From: Actinomyces sp. B33
GTDB taxonomy: Bacteria > Actinomycetota > Actinomycetes > Actinomycetales > Actinomycetaceae
Assembly: GCF_028437565.1 (NCBI RefSeq)
Contig: NZ_JAMRYR010000005.1
Coordinates: forward strand, 124,001-188,000
Direction of reading: 5' to 3'
Length of the DNA stretch: 64,000 bases
Shown: positions 46,467 to 55,239 of the stretch, in pieces
How positions within the stretch are numbered: the first letter of the stretch is position 1
Layout of the letters: each line of letters begins with the position of its first letter
Position numbers and translations under genes: made by a program
Notes under the pieces: generated by a model
What the model was told of the DNA's origin: nothing
Database searches by the model: none
The model's input: only the letters and a program-made list of their open reading frames with translations

Positions 46467-47927
46467 GTGGTCGTCCGACCCCGCATCGCCGTCTGCGGCA
46501 TCCACATCGAAAGCTCGACCTTCACCCCCTACACCTCGACAGCCGACGACTTCGCCGTCACCCGCGGCCCGGACCTCATGGCCCGCTACGAGTGGCGGGG
46601 CGCCGACTGGGCCCTCGCCGTCGACTGGGTGCCGATCCTCCACGCCCGCGCCCTGCCCGGCGGCGTCGTCGAGCGCGGCGCCTACGACGCCTGGCTCGCC
46701 GAGATCCTCGACGGCCTGAGCGCCGCCGGCCGCCTCGACGGGGTCTTCTTCGACATCCACGGGGCGATGAGCGTCGACGGCCTCGACGATGCCGAGGGCC
46801 ACATGATCGGTGCGATCCGCTCGGTCATCGGGCCCGAACCGATGGTCTCGGCCTCCATGGACCTGCACGGCAACGTGTCCGACGCCCTCTTCGAGGGCTG
46901 CGACCTGCTCACCTGCTATCGCATGGCCCCCCACGAGGACGCCTGGGAGTCGCGCGAGCGCGCCGCCCGCAACCTCGTCGACCGGCTCCGCCAGGGCCTG
47001 CCCAAACCGGCCAAGGCCCTCGTGCACGTCCCCGTCCTCCTGCCTGGGGAGAAGACCTCGACGCGCATCGAGCCGGCGAAATCCCTGTACGCGATGATCG
47101 AGCCCGTCGAAGCCATGGACGGGATCCTCGACGCCGGGATCTGGATCGGCTTCGCGTGGGCCGACCAGCCGCGCTGCACCGGCGCCGTCGTTGTCACCGG
47201 CGACGACCCCGAGCTCGTCGCTGAGCAGGCGCGGATCATCGGCCAGGAGTTCTGGGACAGGCGCCGCGACTTCGAGTTCGTCGCCCCCGTCGCCACCATC
47301 GACGAGTGCCTCGACTTCGGCCTGAGAGCCCGGCGCCCCTATTTCATCTCCGACTCCGGCGACAACCCGGGGGCCGGCGGCGCCGACGACGTCACCGTCG
47401 CCCTCGCCAGCCTTCTCGCCTGGCCTCCCGTCGTCGACGGGTCCCTCGACGTCGTCCACGCCTCCATCGTCGACCCGGATGCTGCGGGCGCCTGCTGGCG
47501 GGCCGGGGTCGGTCAGAGCGTCGACATCGAGGTCGGAGGCCGCATCGACACCCGGCCCCCTGGGCCCCAGCGGGTGCGCGGGACCGTCCGGGCCCTCGCC
47601 GACGACCCGCTCGGCGGGCCCACGGCCGCGATCCGCACCGGGGGCCTCACCCTCATCGTCACGACGAACCGCGCCCAGTACACGACGTTCGAGCAGTTCG
47701 AGCGCCTCGGCATCGACATCGCCGCCGCCGACGTCGTCGTCGTCAAGATCGGCTACCTCGAGCCCGACCTGTATGAGACCCAGGCCGACTGGCTCATGGC
47801 CCTGACCCCCGGGGGCGTCGACCAGGACCTCCTGCGCCTGGGCCATACGAGGATCTCGCGCCCGATGTTCCCCTTCGACCCCGACATGGACCCCGGGGCG
47901 ATGGCGGCGCGGGTCGTGATCCCGTGA
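46467..47927 (+). CDS. M81 family metallopeptidase (MlrC-like)
   Basis: A 486-residue protein of the family named after microcystinase C: N-terminal domain IAVCGIHIESSTFTPY, FFDIHGAMSVDGLDDAEG, SASMDLHGNVS and CYRMAPHEDAWE (probable metal ligands), and a C-terminal MlrC domain beginning near YFISDSGDNPGAGGADD. In actinobacteria and proteobacteria these proteins often sit in sugar or peptide transport operons and their true substrate is mostly unknown. GTG 46467 follows TAGGAG. It overlaps the downstream ROK kinase by four bases. Here it more likely acts on a small amidated or peptide-linked sugar derivative than on microcystin; that is inference. Confidence 0.88.
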   Translation: MVVRPRIAVCGIHIESSTFTPYTSTADDFAVTRGPDLMARYEWRGADWALAVDWVPILHARALPGGVVERGAYDAWLAEILDGLSAAGRLDGVFFDIHGAMSVDGLDDAEGHMIGAIRSVIGPEPMVSASMDLHGNVSDALFEGCDLLTCYRMAPHEDAWESRERAARNLVDRLRQGLPKPAKALVHVPVLLPGEKTSTRIEPAKSLYAMIEPVEAMDGILDAGIWIGFAWADQPRCTGAVVVTGDDPELVAEQARIIGQEFWDRRRDFEFVAPVATIDECLDFGLRARRPYFISDSGDNPGAGGADDVTVALASLLAWPPVVDGSLDVVHASIVDPDAAGACWRAGVGQSVDIEVGGRIDTRPPGPQRVRGTVRALADDPLGGPTAAIRTGGLTLIVTTNRAQYTTFEQFERLGIDIAAADVVVVKIGYLEPDLYETQADWLMALTPGGVDQDLLRLGHTRISRPMFPFDPDMDPGAMAARVVIP

Positions 47928-48844
47928 CAGCCTCCCTGTACGCGGGGATCGACGTCGGCGGCACCGCGATCAAATGGATGATCGTCGACGCCGCCGGGCG
48001 GATCGAGGCGCAGGGGCGGGCCCCCACGCTCCGCCGGGGAGTAGCCGCGCAAAGCACGGCCATCGCCCGCCGCCTGTCCGACGAGCACCCGGGGATCGCC
48101 GGGATCGGGGTGATCTGCCCGGGGATCGTCGATGAGGCCGCCGGTCGTGTCGTCTACGCGTCGAACCTCGATCTCGACGGGGCGGCGCTCGCCGAGGACA
48201 TCGGCGGGGCCACGGGTATCCCCGCGCGCCTCGGGCACGACGGAAGGGCCGCCGGCATCGCCGAGGGCCTCATGGGGGCGGGACGAGGGGCCTCCTCCTT
48301 CCTCATGATGCCCATCGGCACGGGCATCTCCATGGCCGTGATGCTCGGCGGACGGGCGTGGGCCGGCGCCTCCTACTGCGCGGGCGAGATCGGGCACGCC
48401 CCCGTCTTCCCCGACGGGGAGACCTGCGGGTGCGGCCAGCGCGGCTGCCTGGAGGTCTACGCCTCCGCCACCGGCCTGGCCCGCCGCTACCGGGACGCCG
48501 CCGGCGTCGACGTCGGGGCGAGGGGCGTCGAGGAGCGCCTGGGGTCAGACCCGATCGCCGACCGCGTGTGGGGCACCGGTGTTCACGCGCTGGCCGTATC
48601 CCTCACGCAGATGACGCTCGCCCTCGACCCCGAGCGCATCGTCGTCGGCGGCGGCCTGTCCCATGCGGGCCCCCGCCTCCTCGACCCCCTGCGCGCCGAG
48701 CTCGCCGATATGCTCCGCTGGCGGCGGCCGCCCGGCCTCGTCGCCGCCGAGCTCGGGGACGCCGCCGGCCGCTGGGGGGCCGCCGTCCTGGGGGCGCGGG
48801 CCGCCGGGGCGTCGTGCTACGAGGCGTGGGAGCCGCTCCGATGA
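47924..48844 (+). CDS. ROK family sugar kinase
   Basis: A 306-residue protein without DNA-binding domain: ATP motif GIDVGGTAIKWMIVD, ICPGIVDEAAG, LGHDGRAAGIAEGLMGAG (with the catalytic Asp), PIGTGISMAVML, and the zinc motif EIGHAPVFPDGETCGCGQRGCLE. It should phosphorylate a hexose or N-acetylhexosamine released from imported glycans. The substrate cannot be decided from sequence; glucose and N-acetylglucosamine/mannosamine are common for this group. It overlaps the M81 and cutC genes, so the three are translationally coupled. Confidence 0.9.
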   Translation: MTASLYAGIDVGGTAIKWMIVDAAGRIEAQGRAPTLRRGVAAQSTAIARRLSDEHPGIAGIGVICPGIVDEAAGRVVYASNLDLDGAALAEDIGGATGIPARLGHDGRAAGIAEGLMGAGRGASSFLMMPIGTGISMAVMLGGRAWAGASYCAGEIGHAPVFPDGETCGCGQRGCLEVYASATGLARRYRDAAGVDVGARGVEERLGSDPIADRVWGTGVHALAVSLTQMTLALDPERIVVGGGLSHAGPRLLDPLRAELADMLRWRRPPGLVAAELGDAAGRWGAAVLGARAAGASCYEAWEPLR

Positions 48845-49566
48845 CCGCCGTGGAGATCTGCGTCGACGACCTCGCGGGGGTCTCGGCCGCCCGCGCCGGC
48901 GGAGCCGACCGCGTCGAGGTGTGCGCCGACCTGGCGTGCGGGGGGCTGACACCCTCCTTCGGCCTCGTCGAGGACGCCGTGGACGCGGCCCCCGTCGGCG
49001 GCCTCCAGGTGCTCGTCAGGCCCCGGCCCGGCGACTTCCTCCACACGAGCGACGAGGTGTCGCGCATCGCCTCCGACATCCGGGCACTGCGCCGCCTCGG
49101 GGAGGCGACGCGCACACGCCTGGGGTTCGTCGTCGGCGTCCTCGCCCCCGGAGCCGTCATCGACGAGGCCGCCGCCCGGCTCCTGCGCGACGAGGCGGAG
49201 GAGGCGCCGCTGACCTTCCATCGGGCCTTCGACCTCGTCGCCGACCAGGACCGCGAACTCGACCGCCTGATCTCCTGGGGCTACGACCGGGTCCTGACGA
49301 CCGGCGGGGATCCGGTCACGGCCCGGCCCGAACGGCTCAAGAGGCTGGCGCAGCGCGCCGGCGACGACCTCGTCGTCCTCGTCTCCGGGGGGCTGCGCTC
49401 CCACAACGTCGCCGACATCGCCCGCCGATCCGCCGCCCGCGAAGTCCACATGAGGGCCCCCGGGGCGTCCGGCGGCACCGATCCGCACGAGGTCCGGCGC
49501 ATCGTCGAGGCGCTCGCGGGCCCCGGGAGCGCGGCCCGGGCCGACATCGCGGCGCGGCGGACATAG
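48841..49566 (+). CDS. cutC: CutC family protein
   Basis: A 241-residue TIM-barrel protein. The conserved segments are [70 protein letters not shown] and VSGGLRSHNVADI. CutC was named for copper tolerance, but its enzymatic role is not settled and a role in sugar metabolism has been suggested. Its position in a glycan operon behind a ROK kinase supports a carbohydrate role. ATG 48841 overlaps the kinase stop. Confidence 0.92.
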   Translation: MTAVEICVDDLAGVSAARAGGADRVEVCADLACGGLTPSFGLVEDAVDAAPVGGLQVLVRPRPGDFLHTSDEVSRIASDIRALRRLGEATRTRLGFVVGVLAPGAVIDEAAARLLRDEAEEAPLTFHRAFDLVADQDRELDRLISWGYDRVLTTGGDPVTARPERLKRLAQRAGDDLVVLVSGGLRSHNVADIARRSAAREVHMRAPGASGGTDPHEVRRIVEALAGPGSAARADIAARRT

Positions 49567-49569
49567 AAT
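49564..49569 (+). promoter_or_regulatory. -10 box (TAGAAT) for a leaderless DUF3039 gene
   Basis: TAGAAT ends seven bases before ATG 49577 and overlaps the cutC stop codon, marking a new transcription unit. Confidence 0.5.
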
Positions 49570-49576
49570 GAGGCCC

Positions 49577-49909
49577 ATGCGCGACGCACTCGACGAACCC
49601 ACCGGCCCCGGCGCCCCCTCGGGCCCGGCGACCCAATCCTCCACGGGCCTCCTGGAGCGCACCGAGGTCGAGCAGGAGAAATCCCCCGGGGACGGCGATC
49701 GATTCGCGCACTTCGTCCGCAAGGACAAGGCCTCCTCCGCGATGATCACCGGCCAGCCCGTCGTCGCCCTGTGCGGCAAGGTGTGGATCCCCACCCGTGA
49801 CGCCTCGAAGTTCCCCGTGTGCCCCACGTGCAAGGACGTGCGCGACTCCATGGGCTCCAACGGGCGCAACTGGCCCTTCTCCGACGGCTCGGGCGGCACC
49901 GGCCAGTGA
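49577..49909 (+). CDS. DUF3039 domain-containing protein
   Basis: A 110-residue actinobacterial protein of unknown function. The conserved part is DRFAHFVRKDKASSAMITGQPVVALCGKVWIPTRDASKFPVCPTCKDV, with Cys residues in LCGKVW and VCPTCK that look like a small zinc site. In actinobacteria it is regularly next to the helicase gene that follows. ATG 49577 is placed seven bases after a TAGAAT box; ATG 49568 in the same frame lies inside that box. The stop overlaps the helicase start (GTGA). Confidence 0.85.
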   Translation: MRDALDEPTGPGAPSGPATQSSTGLLERTEVEQEKSPGDGDRFAHFVRKDKASSAMITGQPVVALCGKVWIPTRDASKFPVCPTCKDVRDSMGSNGRNWPFSDGSGGTGQ

Positions 49910-51717
49910 CCCCCGCGGAACGACACCACCCGTCCCGCGCCTCCGCCTCCGCCGCCCGCTCGATGCCCCCGGCCTTCCCGGACCGGGCGCCCCGCGGCGC
50001 CGCCGGGTCGCTGCGCGCCTGGCAGGCCCGGGCCCTGAGCCAGTACCTCGAGGCCGCCCCCCGGGACTTCCTCGCCGTCGCCACCCCCGGCGCCGGCAAG
50101 ACCACGTTCGCGCTGCGCATCGCCGTCGAGCTCATCGGCCAGGGCGCCGTCGACAAGGTCTGCGTCGTCTGCCCCACCGAGCACCTCAAGACCCAGTGGG
50201 CCGATGCCTCCGCCCGGGTCGGCATCCACATCGACCCGGCGTTCACGAACTCCCAGGGCCGGGCCGGTTCGCACTTCGACGGCGTGGCCGTCACCTACGC
50301 CCAGGTCGCCGCCAACCCGTCCGTTCACGCGGCCCGCACCCGCGCCCACCGCACCCTCGTCATCCTCGACGAGATCCACCACGCGGGCGACGCCCTGTCC
50401 TGGGGCGACGGCGTGCGCGAGGCCTTCGAGGACGCGACCCGGCGCCTGGCGCTGACCGGGACCCCGTTCAGGTCCGACACCGCGCCGATCCCCTTCGTCC
50501 GCTACGAGGAGGACTCGCAGGGCATTCGGCGCTCGCGGGCGGACTACACGTACGGCTACGCCGACGCCCTGCGCGACCTCGTCGTGCGCCCCGTCCTGTT
50601 CATGTCCTACTCCGGGCAGATGGCGTGGCGCACGAGCGCCGGGGACGAGGTGAGCGCCCGCCTGGGCGAGCCGCTGACGAAGGACATGATGAAGCAGGCG
50701 TGGCGCACGGCCCTGGACCCGACGGGCGAGTGGATCCCCGCGGTCCTGCGGGCCGCCGACCAGCGGCTCGAGGAGGTCCGCCGCCAGGTGCCCGACGCCG
50801 GCGGCCTCGTCATCGCCTCCGATCAGACGCAGGCGCGCGCCTACGCCCGCCATCTGCGGATGATCACCGGCCGGGCGGCCACGGTCGTCCTGTCCGACGA
50901 CGCGGACGCCTCCGAGCGCATCGACGCCTTCCGCGAGTCGGACGACAAGTGGATGGTCGCCGTGCGCATGGTCTCCGAGGGCGTGGACGTGCCGCGCCTG
51001 TCCGTCGGCGTCTACGCGACGAACACGTCGACGTCGCTCTTCTTCGCCCAGGCCGTCGGGCGCTTCGTCCGGGCCCGGCGGCGCGGGGAGACGGCCACCG
51101 TGTTCATCCCCTCGGTTCTGCCCCTGCTCACGCTCGCCGGGGAGATGGAGGTCGAGCGCGACCACGCCCTCGACCGGCCCGCCGCGGCCGGGGCCGACGA
51201 GGACTCGATGTGGAGCCCGGAGGACGCCCTCGTCGCCCGGGCGAACAGGCAGGAGCGGGCGTCCTCGGACCTTCTCGGCCAATTCGAGGTCCTCGGCGCG
51301 GACGCGGAGTTCGACGGGGTTCTCTTCGACGGGGCCGCGTGGGGGGCGGGCGCCGAGGTCGGCTCCCAGGAGGAGCAGGAGTACCTGGGGATCCCCGGCC
51401 TGCTCGACGCCGATCAGGTGACGACGCTCCTGAGGGCACGTCAGGCCGAGCAGATCGCCTCTCAGCGCAAGACGCGGGCGGCGGCGCGCCTGCGCGAGGA
51501 GAACGCGGGAGTATCCGAGCATCGGCTGCGCGCCTCCAAGCGCAAGGAGCTGTCGCGCCTGGTCTCCTCGTGGTCGCGCCGCTCGGGGGACACGCACGCG
51601 GTGATCCACGCCCAGTTGCGCCAGCGCTGCGGGGGGCCCGAGGTCGCCCGGGCGACGACCGACCAGATCGAGGCGCGCATCGCCCTGCTGCGCGAGTGGT
51701 TCGTCGGGCGGGGCTGA
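49906..51717 (+). CDS. DEAD/DEAH box superfamily 2 helicase
   Basis: A 603-residue ATP-dependent helicase or translocase. Motifs: Q-region RAWQARALSQYL, Walker A ATPGAGKTTFALRIA, VVCPTEHLKTQW (Ia), DEIHHAGD (II), LTGTPFRSD (III), and the C-terminal VSEGVDVPRLSVGVYATNTSTSLFFAQAVGRFVRARR (V-VI). It resembles RAD25-like actinobacterial helicases always found beside DUF3039. GTG 49906 overlaps the DUF3039 stop; ATG 49963 is another candidate nearer the conserved domain. Role in DNA repair is a guess from the family. Confidence 0.88.
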   Translation: MTPAERHHPSRASASAARSMPPAFPDRAPRGAAGSLRAWQARALSQYLEAAPRDFLAVATPGAGKTTFALRIAVELIGQGAVDKVCVVCPTEHLKTQWADASARVGIHIDPAFTNSQGRAGSHFDGVAVTYAQVAANPSVHAARTRAHRTLVILDEIHHAGDALSWGDGVREAFEDATRRLALTGTPFRSDTAPIPFVRYEEDSQGIRRSRADYTYGYADALRDLVVRPVLFMSYSGQMAWRTSAGDEVSARLGEPLTKDMMKQAWRTALDPTGEWIPAVLRAADQRLEEVRRQVPDAGGLVIASDQTQARAYARHLRMITGRAATVVLSDDADASERIDAFRESDDKWMVAVRMVSEGVDVPRLSVGVYATNTSTSLFFAQAVGRFVRARRRGETATVFIPSVLPLLTLAGEMEVERDHALDRPAAAGADEDSMWSPEDALVARANRQERASSDLLGQFEVLGADAEFDGVLFDGAAWGAGAEVGSQEEQEYLGIPGLLDADQVTTLLRARQAEQIASQRKTRAAARLREENAGVSEHRLRASKRKELSRLVSSWSRRSGDTHAVIHAQLRQRCGGPEVARATTDQIEARIALLREWFVGRG

Positions 51718-51762
51718 GCGCCGGGGCGCACGACCACGTTTTCGCATCGATGGGGGTGAGTC

Positions 51763-52080
51763 TCACTCCCCGATGAGGTGCAGGCCCGCGATGCAGCCGA
51801 TGAGGACGGCGACGAGCACGATCCGCAGGACGGAGGCGGACTCGGCTCCCGACAGGATCGAGTAGCCGACGGTCGCCACCGCGCCCGTGCCCGCCCACGC
51901 CGCGTAGGCGGTGCCCACGGGGATGTCGCGCATGGCGACCATCAGCCCGCCCATCGAGATCGTGCAGGCGAGGAGGAACACGAGGAGCGTCCCGACGCGG
52001 AACTCCTCGCCCAGGCGGGCCAGGGCCGAGGCCCAGACGGCCTCGAACAGTCCGGAACCGATGAGGACCACCCACGCCAT
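51763..52080 (-). CDS. SMR family transporter, SugE/Gdx-like
   Basis: A 105-residue protein with four membrane segments. The first contains the essential Glu (GSGLFEAVWASALARLG), as in SMR proteins that exchange protons for guanidinium or quaternary ammonium compounds. The sequence resembles the SugE/Gdx group more than QacE/EmrE, judging by the short loops and GTAYAAWAGTGAVATV. It is on the minus strand, 25 bases downstream of pncB, probably cotranscribed. A guanidine riboswitch, which often precedes Gdx genes, is not seen because there is no leader. Confidence 0.82.
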   Translation of the reverse strand: MAWVVLIGSGLFEAVWASALARLGEEFRVGTLLVFLLACTISMGGLMVAMRDIPVGTAYAAWAGTGAVATVGYSILSGAESASVLRIVLVAVLIGCIAGLHLIGE

Positions 52081-52105
52081 CGGCGTCTCCTTCCCGGATC
52101 GCCGG

Positions 52106-53449
52106 TCAGGCGATCGACTCGTAGCGGGTGGGGATGGCGACCTCGCCCTCGGACAGGCGCCACGCCTGGTAGGGCAGTTCGTTGCGCGAGCGCACGTGGC
52201 GCTCCTGCGCGGCCTCGAGGGCGCGCGGCCCCCACAGCCCGGAGTCGATGGCGCCGCCGGTGACGAGGGGGACCTGCAGGGGCCTGGCGCCCGCCGCCTC
52301 GAGGGCGGACGCCGCCTCCTGCGGCGAACCGCCGACGACGAGGAGCTCCTCGGCGGCGTAGCCGTCCTCGTCGAGGACCCGGCCGGCCGTCTTGCGCCCC
52401 CCGACGGTGCCCTTCGACTCCGACTTCTTCGCGACGGGGATCTTCTCCCCGTCCTCGCCGACGCGCTCGACGAGCTTGTACACGAGGGACGAGGTCGGCA
52501 CGCCCGATCCGGTGACGAGCTTCGTGCCCACCCCGTAGGAGTCGATGGGCGCCGCCCCCAGGGCCGCGATCGCGTACTCGTCGAGGTCGTTCGTCACGGT
52601 GATCCTCGTCGTCGTCGCGCCGAGCGCGTCGAGCTGCCCGCGGACCTTGAAGGCCTGGGCGACGAGGTCGCCGGAGTCGAGGCGCACCGCGCCGAGCTCG
52701 CCGCCGGCCGCGCGCGCCGCCTCGACGGCGTTGACGACGCCCTGCTCGACGTCGTACGTGTCGACGAGCAGCGTCGTCGAGGGGCCGAGGAGGGCGATCT
52801 GGGCGGCGAAGGCCTCCGGCTCGCTGTCGTGCAGGAGGGTGAACGAGTGGGCGGCGGTGCCGATGGCCCGGATGCCGTAGCGCTTGGCGGCCTCCAGGTC
52901 GGAGGTGCCGGCGAAGCCCCCGATGACGGCGGCCCGGGCCGCCGACACGGCGGCCCTCTCGTGTCCGCGCCGTGCCCCCATGTCCATGCAGGGGCGCCCG
53001 TGGGCGGCGATCGTCATGCGCGACGCCGCCGAGGCGATCGCGCAGTCGTGGTTGAGGATCGACAGCAGGAGGGTCTCGAGCAGCGTGCACTCGGCGAAGG
53101 TCCCCTCGACGGTCAGCACGGGGGAGCCGGGGAAGTAGCACTCGCCCTCGGCGTAGCCGCGGATGTCTCCGCAGAAGCGGAACCCCCGGAGGTAGTCGAG
53201 GGCGTCGTCGGAGACGATCCCCTGGGCGTGGAGCCAGTCGATCTGATCGGGCTCGAACTCGAAGCGCTCGAGGGCCTCGAGGATCCTGCCGATCCCGGCG
53301 ACGACGCCGAAGCGGCGGGTCGCGGGCAGCCGGCGCCCGAAGACCTCGAAGGTCGAGGGGCGAAGGGCCGTCCCCGCCTTGAGGGCGGCGTCGACCATGG
53401 TCAGCTCGTACATGTCCGTGAGCAGGGACGTGGATGCGGATGCGGGCAT
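52106..53449 (-). CDS. pncB: Nicotinate phosphoribosyltransferase
   Basis: First step of NAD salvage from nicotinic acid: makes nicotinate mononucleotide from nicotinate and PRPP. The 447-residue protein has the family pattern LLTDMYELTMVDAALKAG near the start, ILNHDCAIASAASRMTIAA, GFAGTSDLEAAKRYGI, GTAAHSFTLLHDSEPEAF, TLLVDTYDVEQGVVNAV and GVRLDSGDL-type segment GAVRLDSGDLVAQAF. It lies next to clpS, divergently, as in M. tuberculosis. Confidence 0.95.
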   Translation of the reverse strand: MPASASTSLLTDMYELTMVDAALKAGTALRPSTFEVFGRRLPATRRFGVVAGIGRILEALERFEFEPDQIDWLHAQGIVSDDALDYLRGFRFCGDIRGYAEGECYFPGSPVLTVEGTFAECTLLETLLLSILNHDCAIASAASRMTIAAHGRPCMDMGARRGHERAAVSAARAAVIGGFAGTSDLEAAKRYGIRAIGTAAHSFTLLHDSEPEAFAAQIALLGPSTTLLVDTYDVEQGVVNAVEAARAAGGELGAVRLDSGDLVAQAFKVRGQLDALGATTTRITVTNDLDEYAIAALGAAPIDSYGVGTKLVTGSGVPTSSLVYKLVERVGEDGEKIPVAKKSESKGTVGGRKTAGRVLDEDGYAAEELLVVGGSPQEAASALEAAGARPLQVPLVTGGAIDSGLWGPRALEAAQERHVRSRNELPYQAWRLSEGEVAIPTRYESIA

Positions 53450-53517
53450 GCGTCCAACCTAGTCGGTTCCGGCCCGCGCAGACGACCCAAAGCCGCGCGA
53501 CGAGACCCGCGGGCGCC

Positions 53518-53523
53518 TAGTCT
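53518..53523 (+). promoter_or_regulatory. -10 box (TAGTCT) for leaderless clpS
   Basis: TAGTCT ends six bases before ATG 53530, so the clpS transcript probably has no 5' leader. Confidence 0.55.
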
Positions 53524-53529
53524 GGCCGT

Positions 53530-53826
53530 ATGACGACAACCGCGATCCGACCGGCCGCCGGGGCCGCGCCGACGCGGGCGGGCCTGCCCGTCTGGCGCAC
53601 CGTCGTCCTCGACGACCCCGTCAATCTCATGGACTACGTGACGAGCGTCTTCCGTCGGCACTTCGGCTACCCCCTGGCCCGATGCGAGGCCCTGATGATG
53701 CGGGTCCACACCGAGGGGCGCGCCGAGGTCTCGCGCGGGCAGCGCGAGCGCATGGAGGCCGACGTCGTCGCCCTGCACGGGTACGGCCTGCACGCGACGC
53801 TCGAACCCGTGGGGGCAGACGAGTGA
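53530..53826 (+). CDS. clpS: ATP-dependent Clp protease adaptor ClpS
   Basis: Delivers N-degron proteins to the Clp AAA+ unfoldase (ClpC1 in actinobacteria). A 98-residue protein with a disordered N-terminal extension and the conserved core WRTVVLDDPVNLMDYVTSVFRRHFGYPLARCEALMMRVHTEGRAEV. The DDPVN motif and the Met and His of the N-degron pocket are present. The stop overlaps the start of DUF2017 (GTGA). Confidence 0.94.
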   Translation: MTTTAIRPAAGAAPTRAGLPVWRTVVLDDPVNLMDYVTSVFRRHFGYPLARCEALMMRVHTEGRAEVSRGQRERMEADVVALHGYGLHATLEPVGADE

Positions 53827-54392
53827 TCGACGCGTTCGAGCGGATCGACGACGGCTACGCCGCCAGGATCGACACCGACGACGCCCTCGTCCTCCAGCGG
53901 CTCGTCGACGAGATCCTCGTCGTCCTCGACGACCCCGGGGACCTCTCCCTCCTCGTGGGCGCCGCCACCGATCTCGAAACGGACCGGGAGGCCCCCCGCG
54001 AAGGGGCCCTGGGTAGGCTCCTGCCGTCGATGAGCCCCGACCCGGACCGCGCCTCGAAGCTGCGGGCGCTGACCGAGGACGCCCTGCGCTCGCAGAAGTC
54101 GGGTCGGCTGCGGCGGATGTCCGCCCGACTGGACGAGGCGCGCGCGGATCGCAGGGCCGTCGTCTCCGAGGAGGACGCGTGGGAGTGGCTCGCGGCCCTC
54201 AACGACCTGCGCCTGGGGCTGGCCGGCGAGCTCGGACTGTCGGACGACGCCGACGCCGAGCGGATCGCCGACCTGGCGGCCCGCCCTCCGACCGGGTGCA
54301 GATCCCAGGCGGCGGCCGTCGCCTACATGGTCGTCACCTGGTGGCAGGACTCACTCCTGTCCGCCATGAACTCCCCGGCCCTCGACCACTAA
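53823..54392 (+). CDS. DUF2017 family protein
   Basis: A 189-residue actinobacterial protein of unknown function, regularly found behind clpS (as Rv1332 in M. tuberculosis). Conserved parts are the start VIDAFERIDDGYAARIDTDDALVLQRLVDEILVVL and the helical WEWLAALNDLRLGLAGELGL with LLSAMNSPA near the end. GTG 53823 overlaps the clpS stop. A partner or regulator of ClpS is possible from linkage only. Confidence 0.85.
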   Translation: MIDAFERIDDGYAARIDTDDALVLQRLVDEILVVLDDPGDLSLLVGAATDLETDREAPREGALGRLLPSMSPDPDRASKLRALTEDALRSQKSGRLRRMSARLDEARADRRAVVSEEDAWEWLAALNDLRLGLAGELGLSDDADAERIADLAARPPTGCRSQAAAVAYMVVTWWQDSLLSAMNSPALDH

Positions 54393-54395
54393 TGT
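54390..54395 (+). promoter_or_regulatory. -10 box (TAATGT) for leaderless murI
   Basis: TAATGT overlaps the DUF2017 stop codon and ends seven bases before ATG 54403. Confidence 0.5.
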
Positions 54396-54402
54396 CCACG
54401 GT

Positions 54403-55239
54403 ATGGACAACGCGCCGATCGGCATCTTCGACTCGGGCCTCGGCGGCCTGACGGTCGCGCGGGCGATCATCGACAAGCTCCCCGATGAGCAGATCCTCTA
54501 CCTCGGGGACACCGAACGCACCCCCTACGGCCCCCGCCCGATCGCGCAGGTCCGCCAGTACACCCTCGCCTGCCTCGACGAACTCGCCTCCCGCGGGGTC
54601 AAGGCCCTCGTCATCGCCTGCAACACGGCGACCGCCGCCGCGCTGTCGGACGCACGCGAGCGCTACTGGATCGACGCCGGCATCCCCGTCATCGAGGTGA
54701 TCTCCCCGGCGGCGCGCCAGGCCGTGGCGACGACCCGCAACAGGCGCATCGGCGTCATCGCGACCGAGGCGACCGTCCAGTCCGAGGCCTACCTCAACGC
54801 CCTGGCGGCCGTCCCCGGGCTGACCGTCGTCCAGCGGGCGTGCCCGCGCTTCGCCGAGTTCGTCGAGGCCGGGACCACCACGGGCGAGGAGCTGGAGTCG
54901 GTCGCCCGCGACTACCTCGCCCCCCTCGGCCAGGCCGGGATCGACACCCTGATCCTCGGGTGCACCCACTACCCGCTCCTGACCGGGGTCATCGGGCGCG
55001 TCATGGGGGACGGCGTCTCCCTCGTCACCTCCTCGGAGGCGACGGCCAACGTCGCGTACAACGAGCTCACCGACCGCGGGCTCCTCCACGGGCCGTGGCG
55101 GGGGGCCGATGGGCCCGAGCACCGATTCCTCACGACCGGCAGGTCGACGACGTTCCCGCGCCTGGCGCGCCGCTTCCTCGGGCCGGAGGTGTCGCGGGTC
55201 GACGAGGTGGACCTGAGTCCGGGGGAGGGACGGTCGTGA
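54403..55239 (+). CDS. murI: Glutamate racemase
   Basis: Makes D-glutamate for peptidoglycan. The 278-residue protein has the start PIGIFDSGLGGLTVARAI, the first catalytic Cys in VIACNTATAAAL and the second in LILGCTHYPLLTGVI, plus YLGDTERTPYGPRP. It overlaps the following MBL-fold gene by four bases. The order murI-MBL-fold (Rv1338-Rv1339) is also seen in mycobacteria. Confidence 0.97.
   Translation: MDNAPIGIFDSGLGGLTVARAIIDKLPDEQILYLGDTERTPYGPRPIAQVRQYTLACLDELASRGVKALVIACNTATAAALSDARERYWIDAGIPVIEVISPAARQAVATTRNRRIGVIATEATVQSEAYLNALAAVPGLTVVQRACPRFAEFVEAGTTTGEELESVARDYLAPLGQAGIDTLILGCTHYPLLTGVIGRVMGDGVSLVTSSEATANVAYNELTDRGLLHGPWRGADGPEHRFLTTGRSTTFPRLARRFLGPEVSRVDEVDLSPGEGRS

Noticed and set aside
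52081-52105. Guanidine riboswitch in front of the SMR exporter
   Set aside because: The gap to pncB is only 25 bases, too short for any known guanidine riboswitch.
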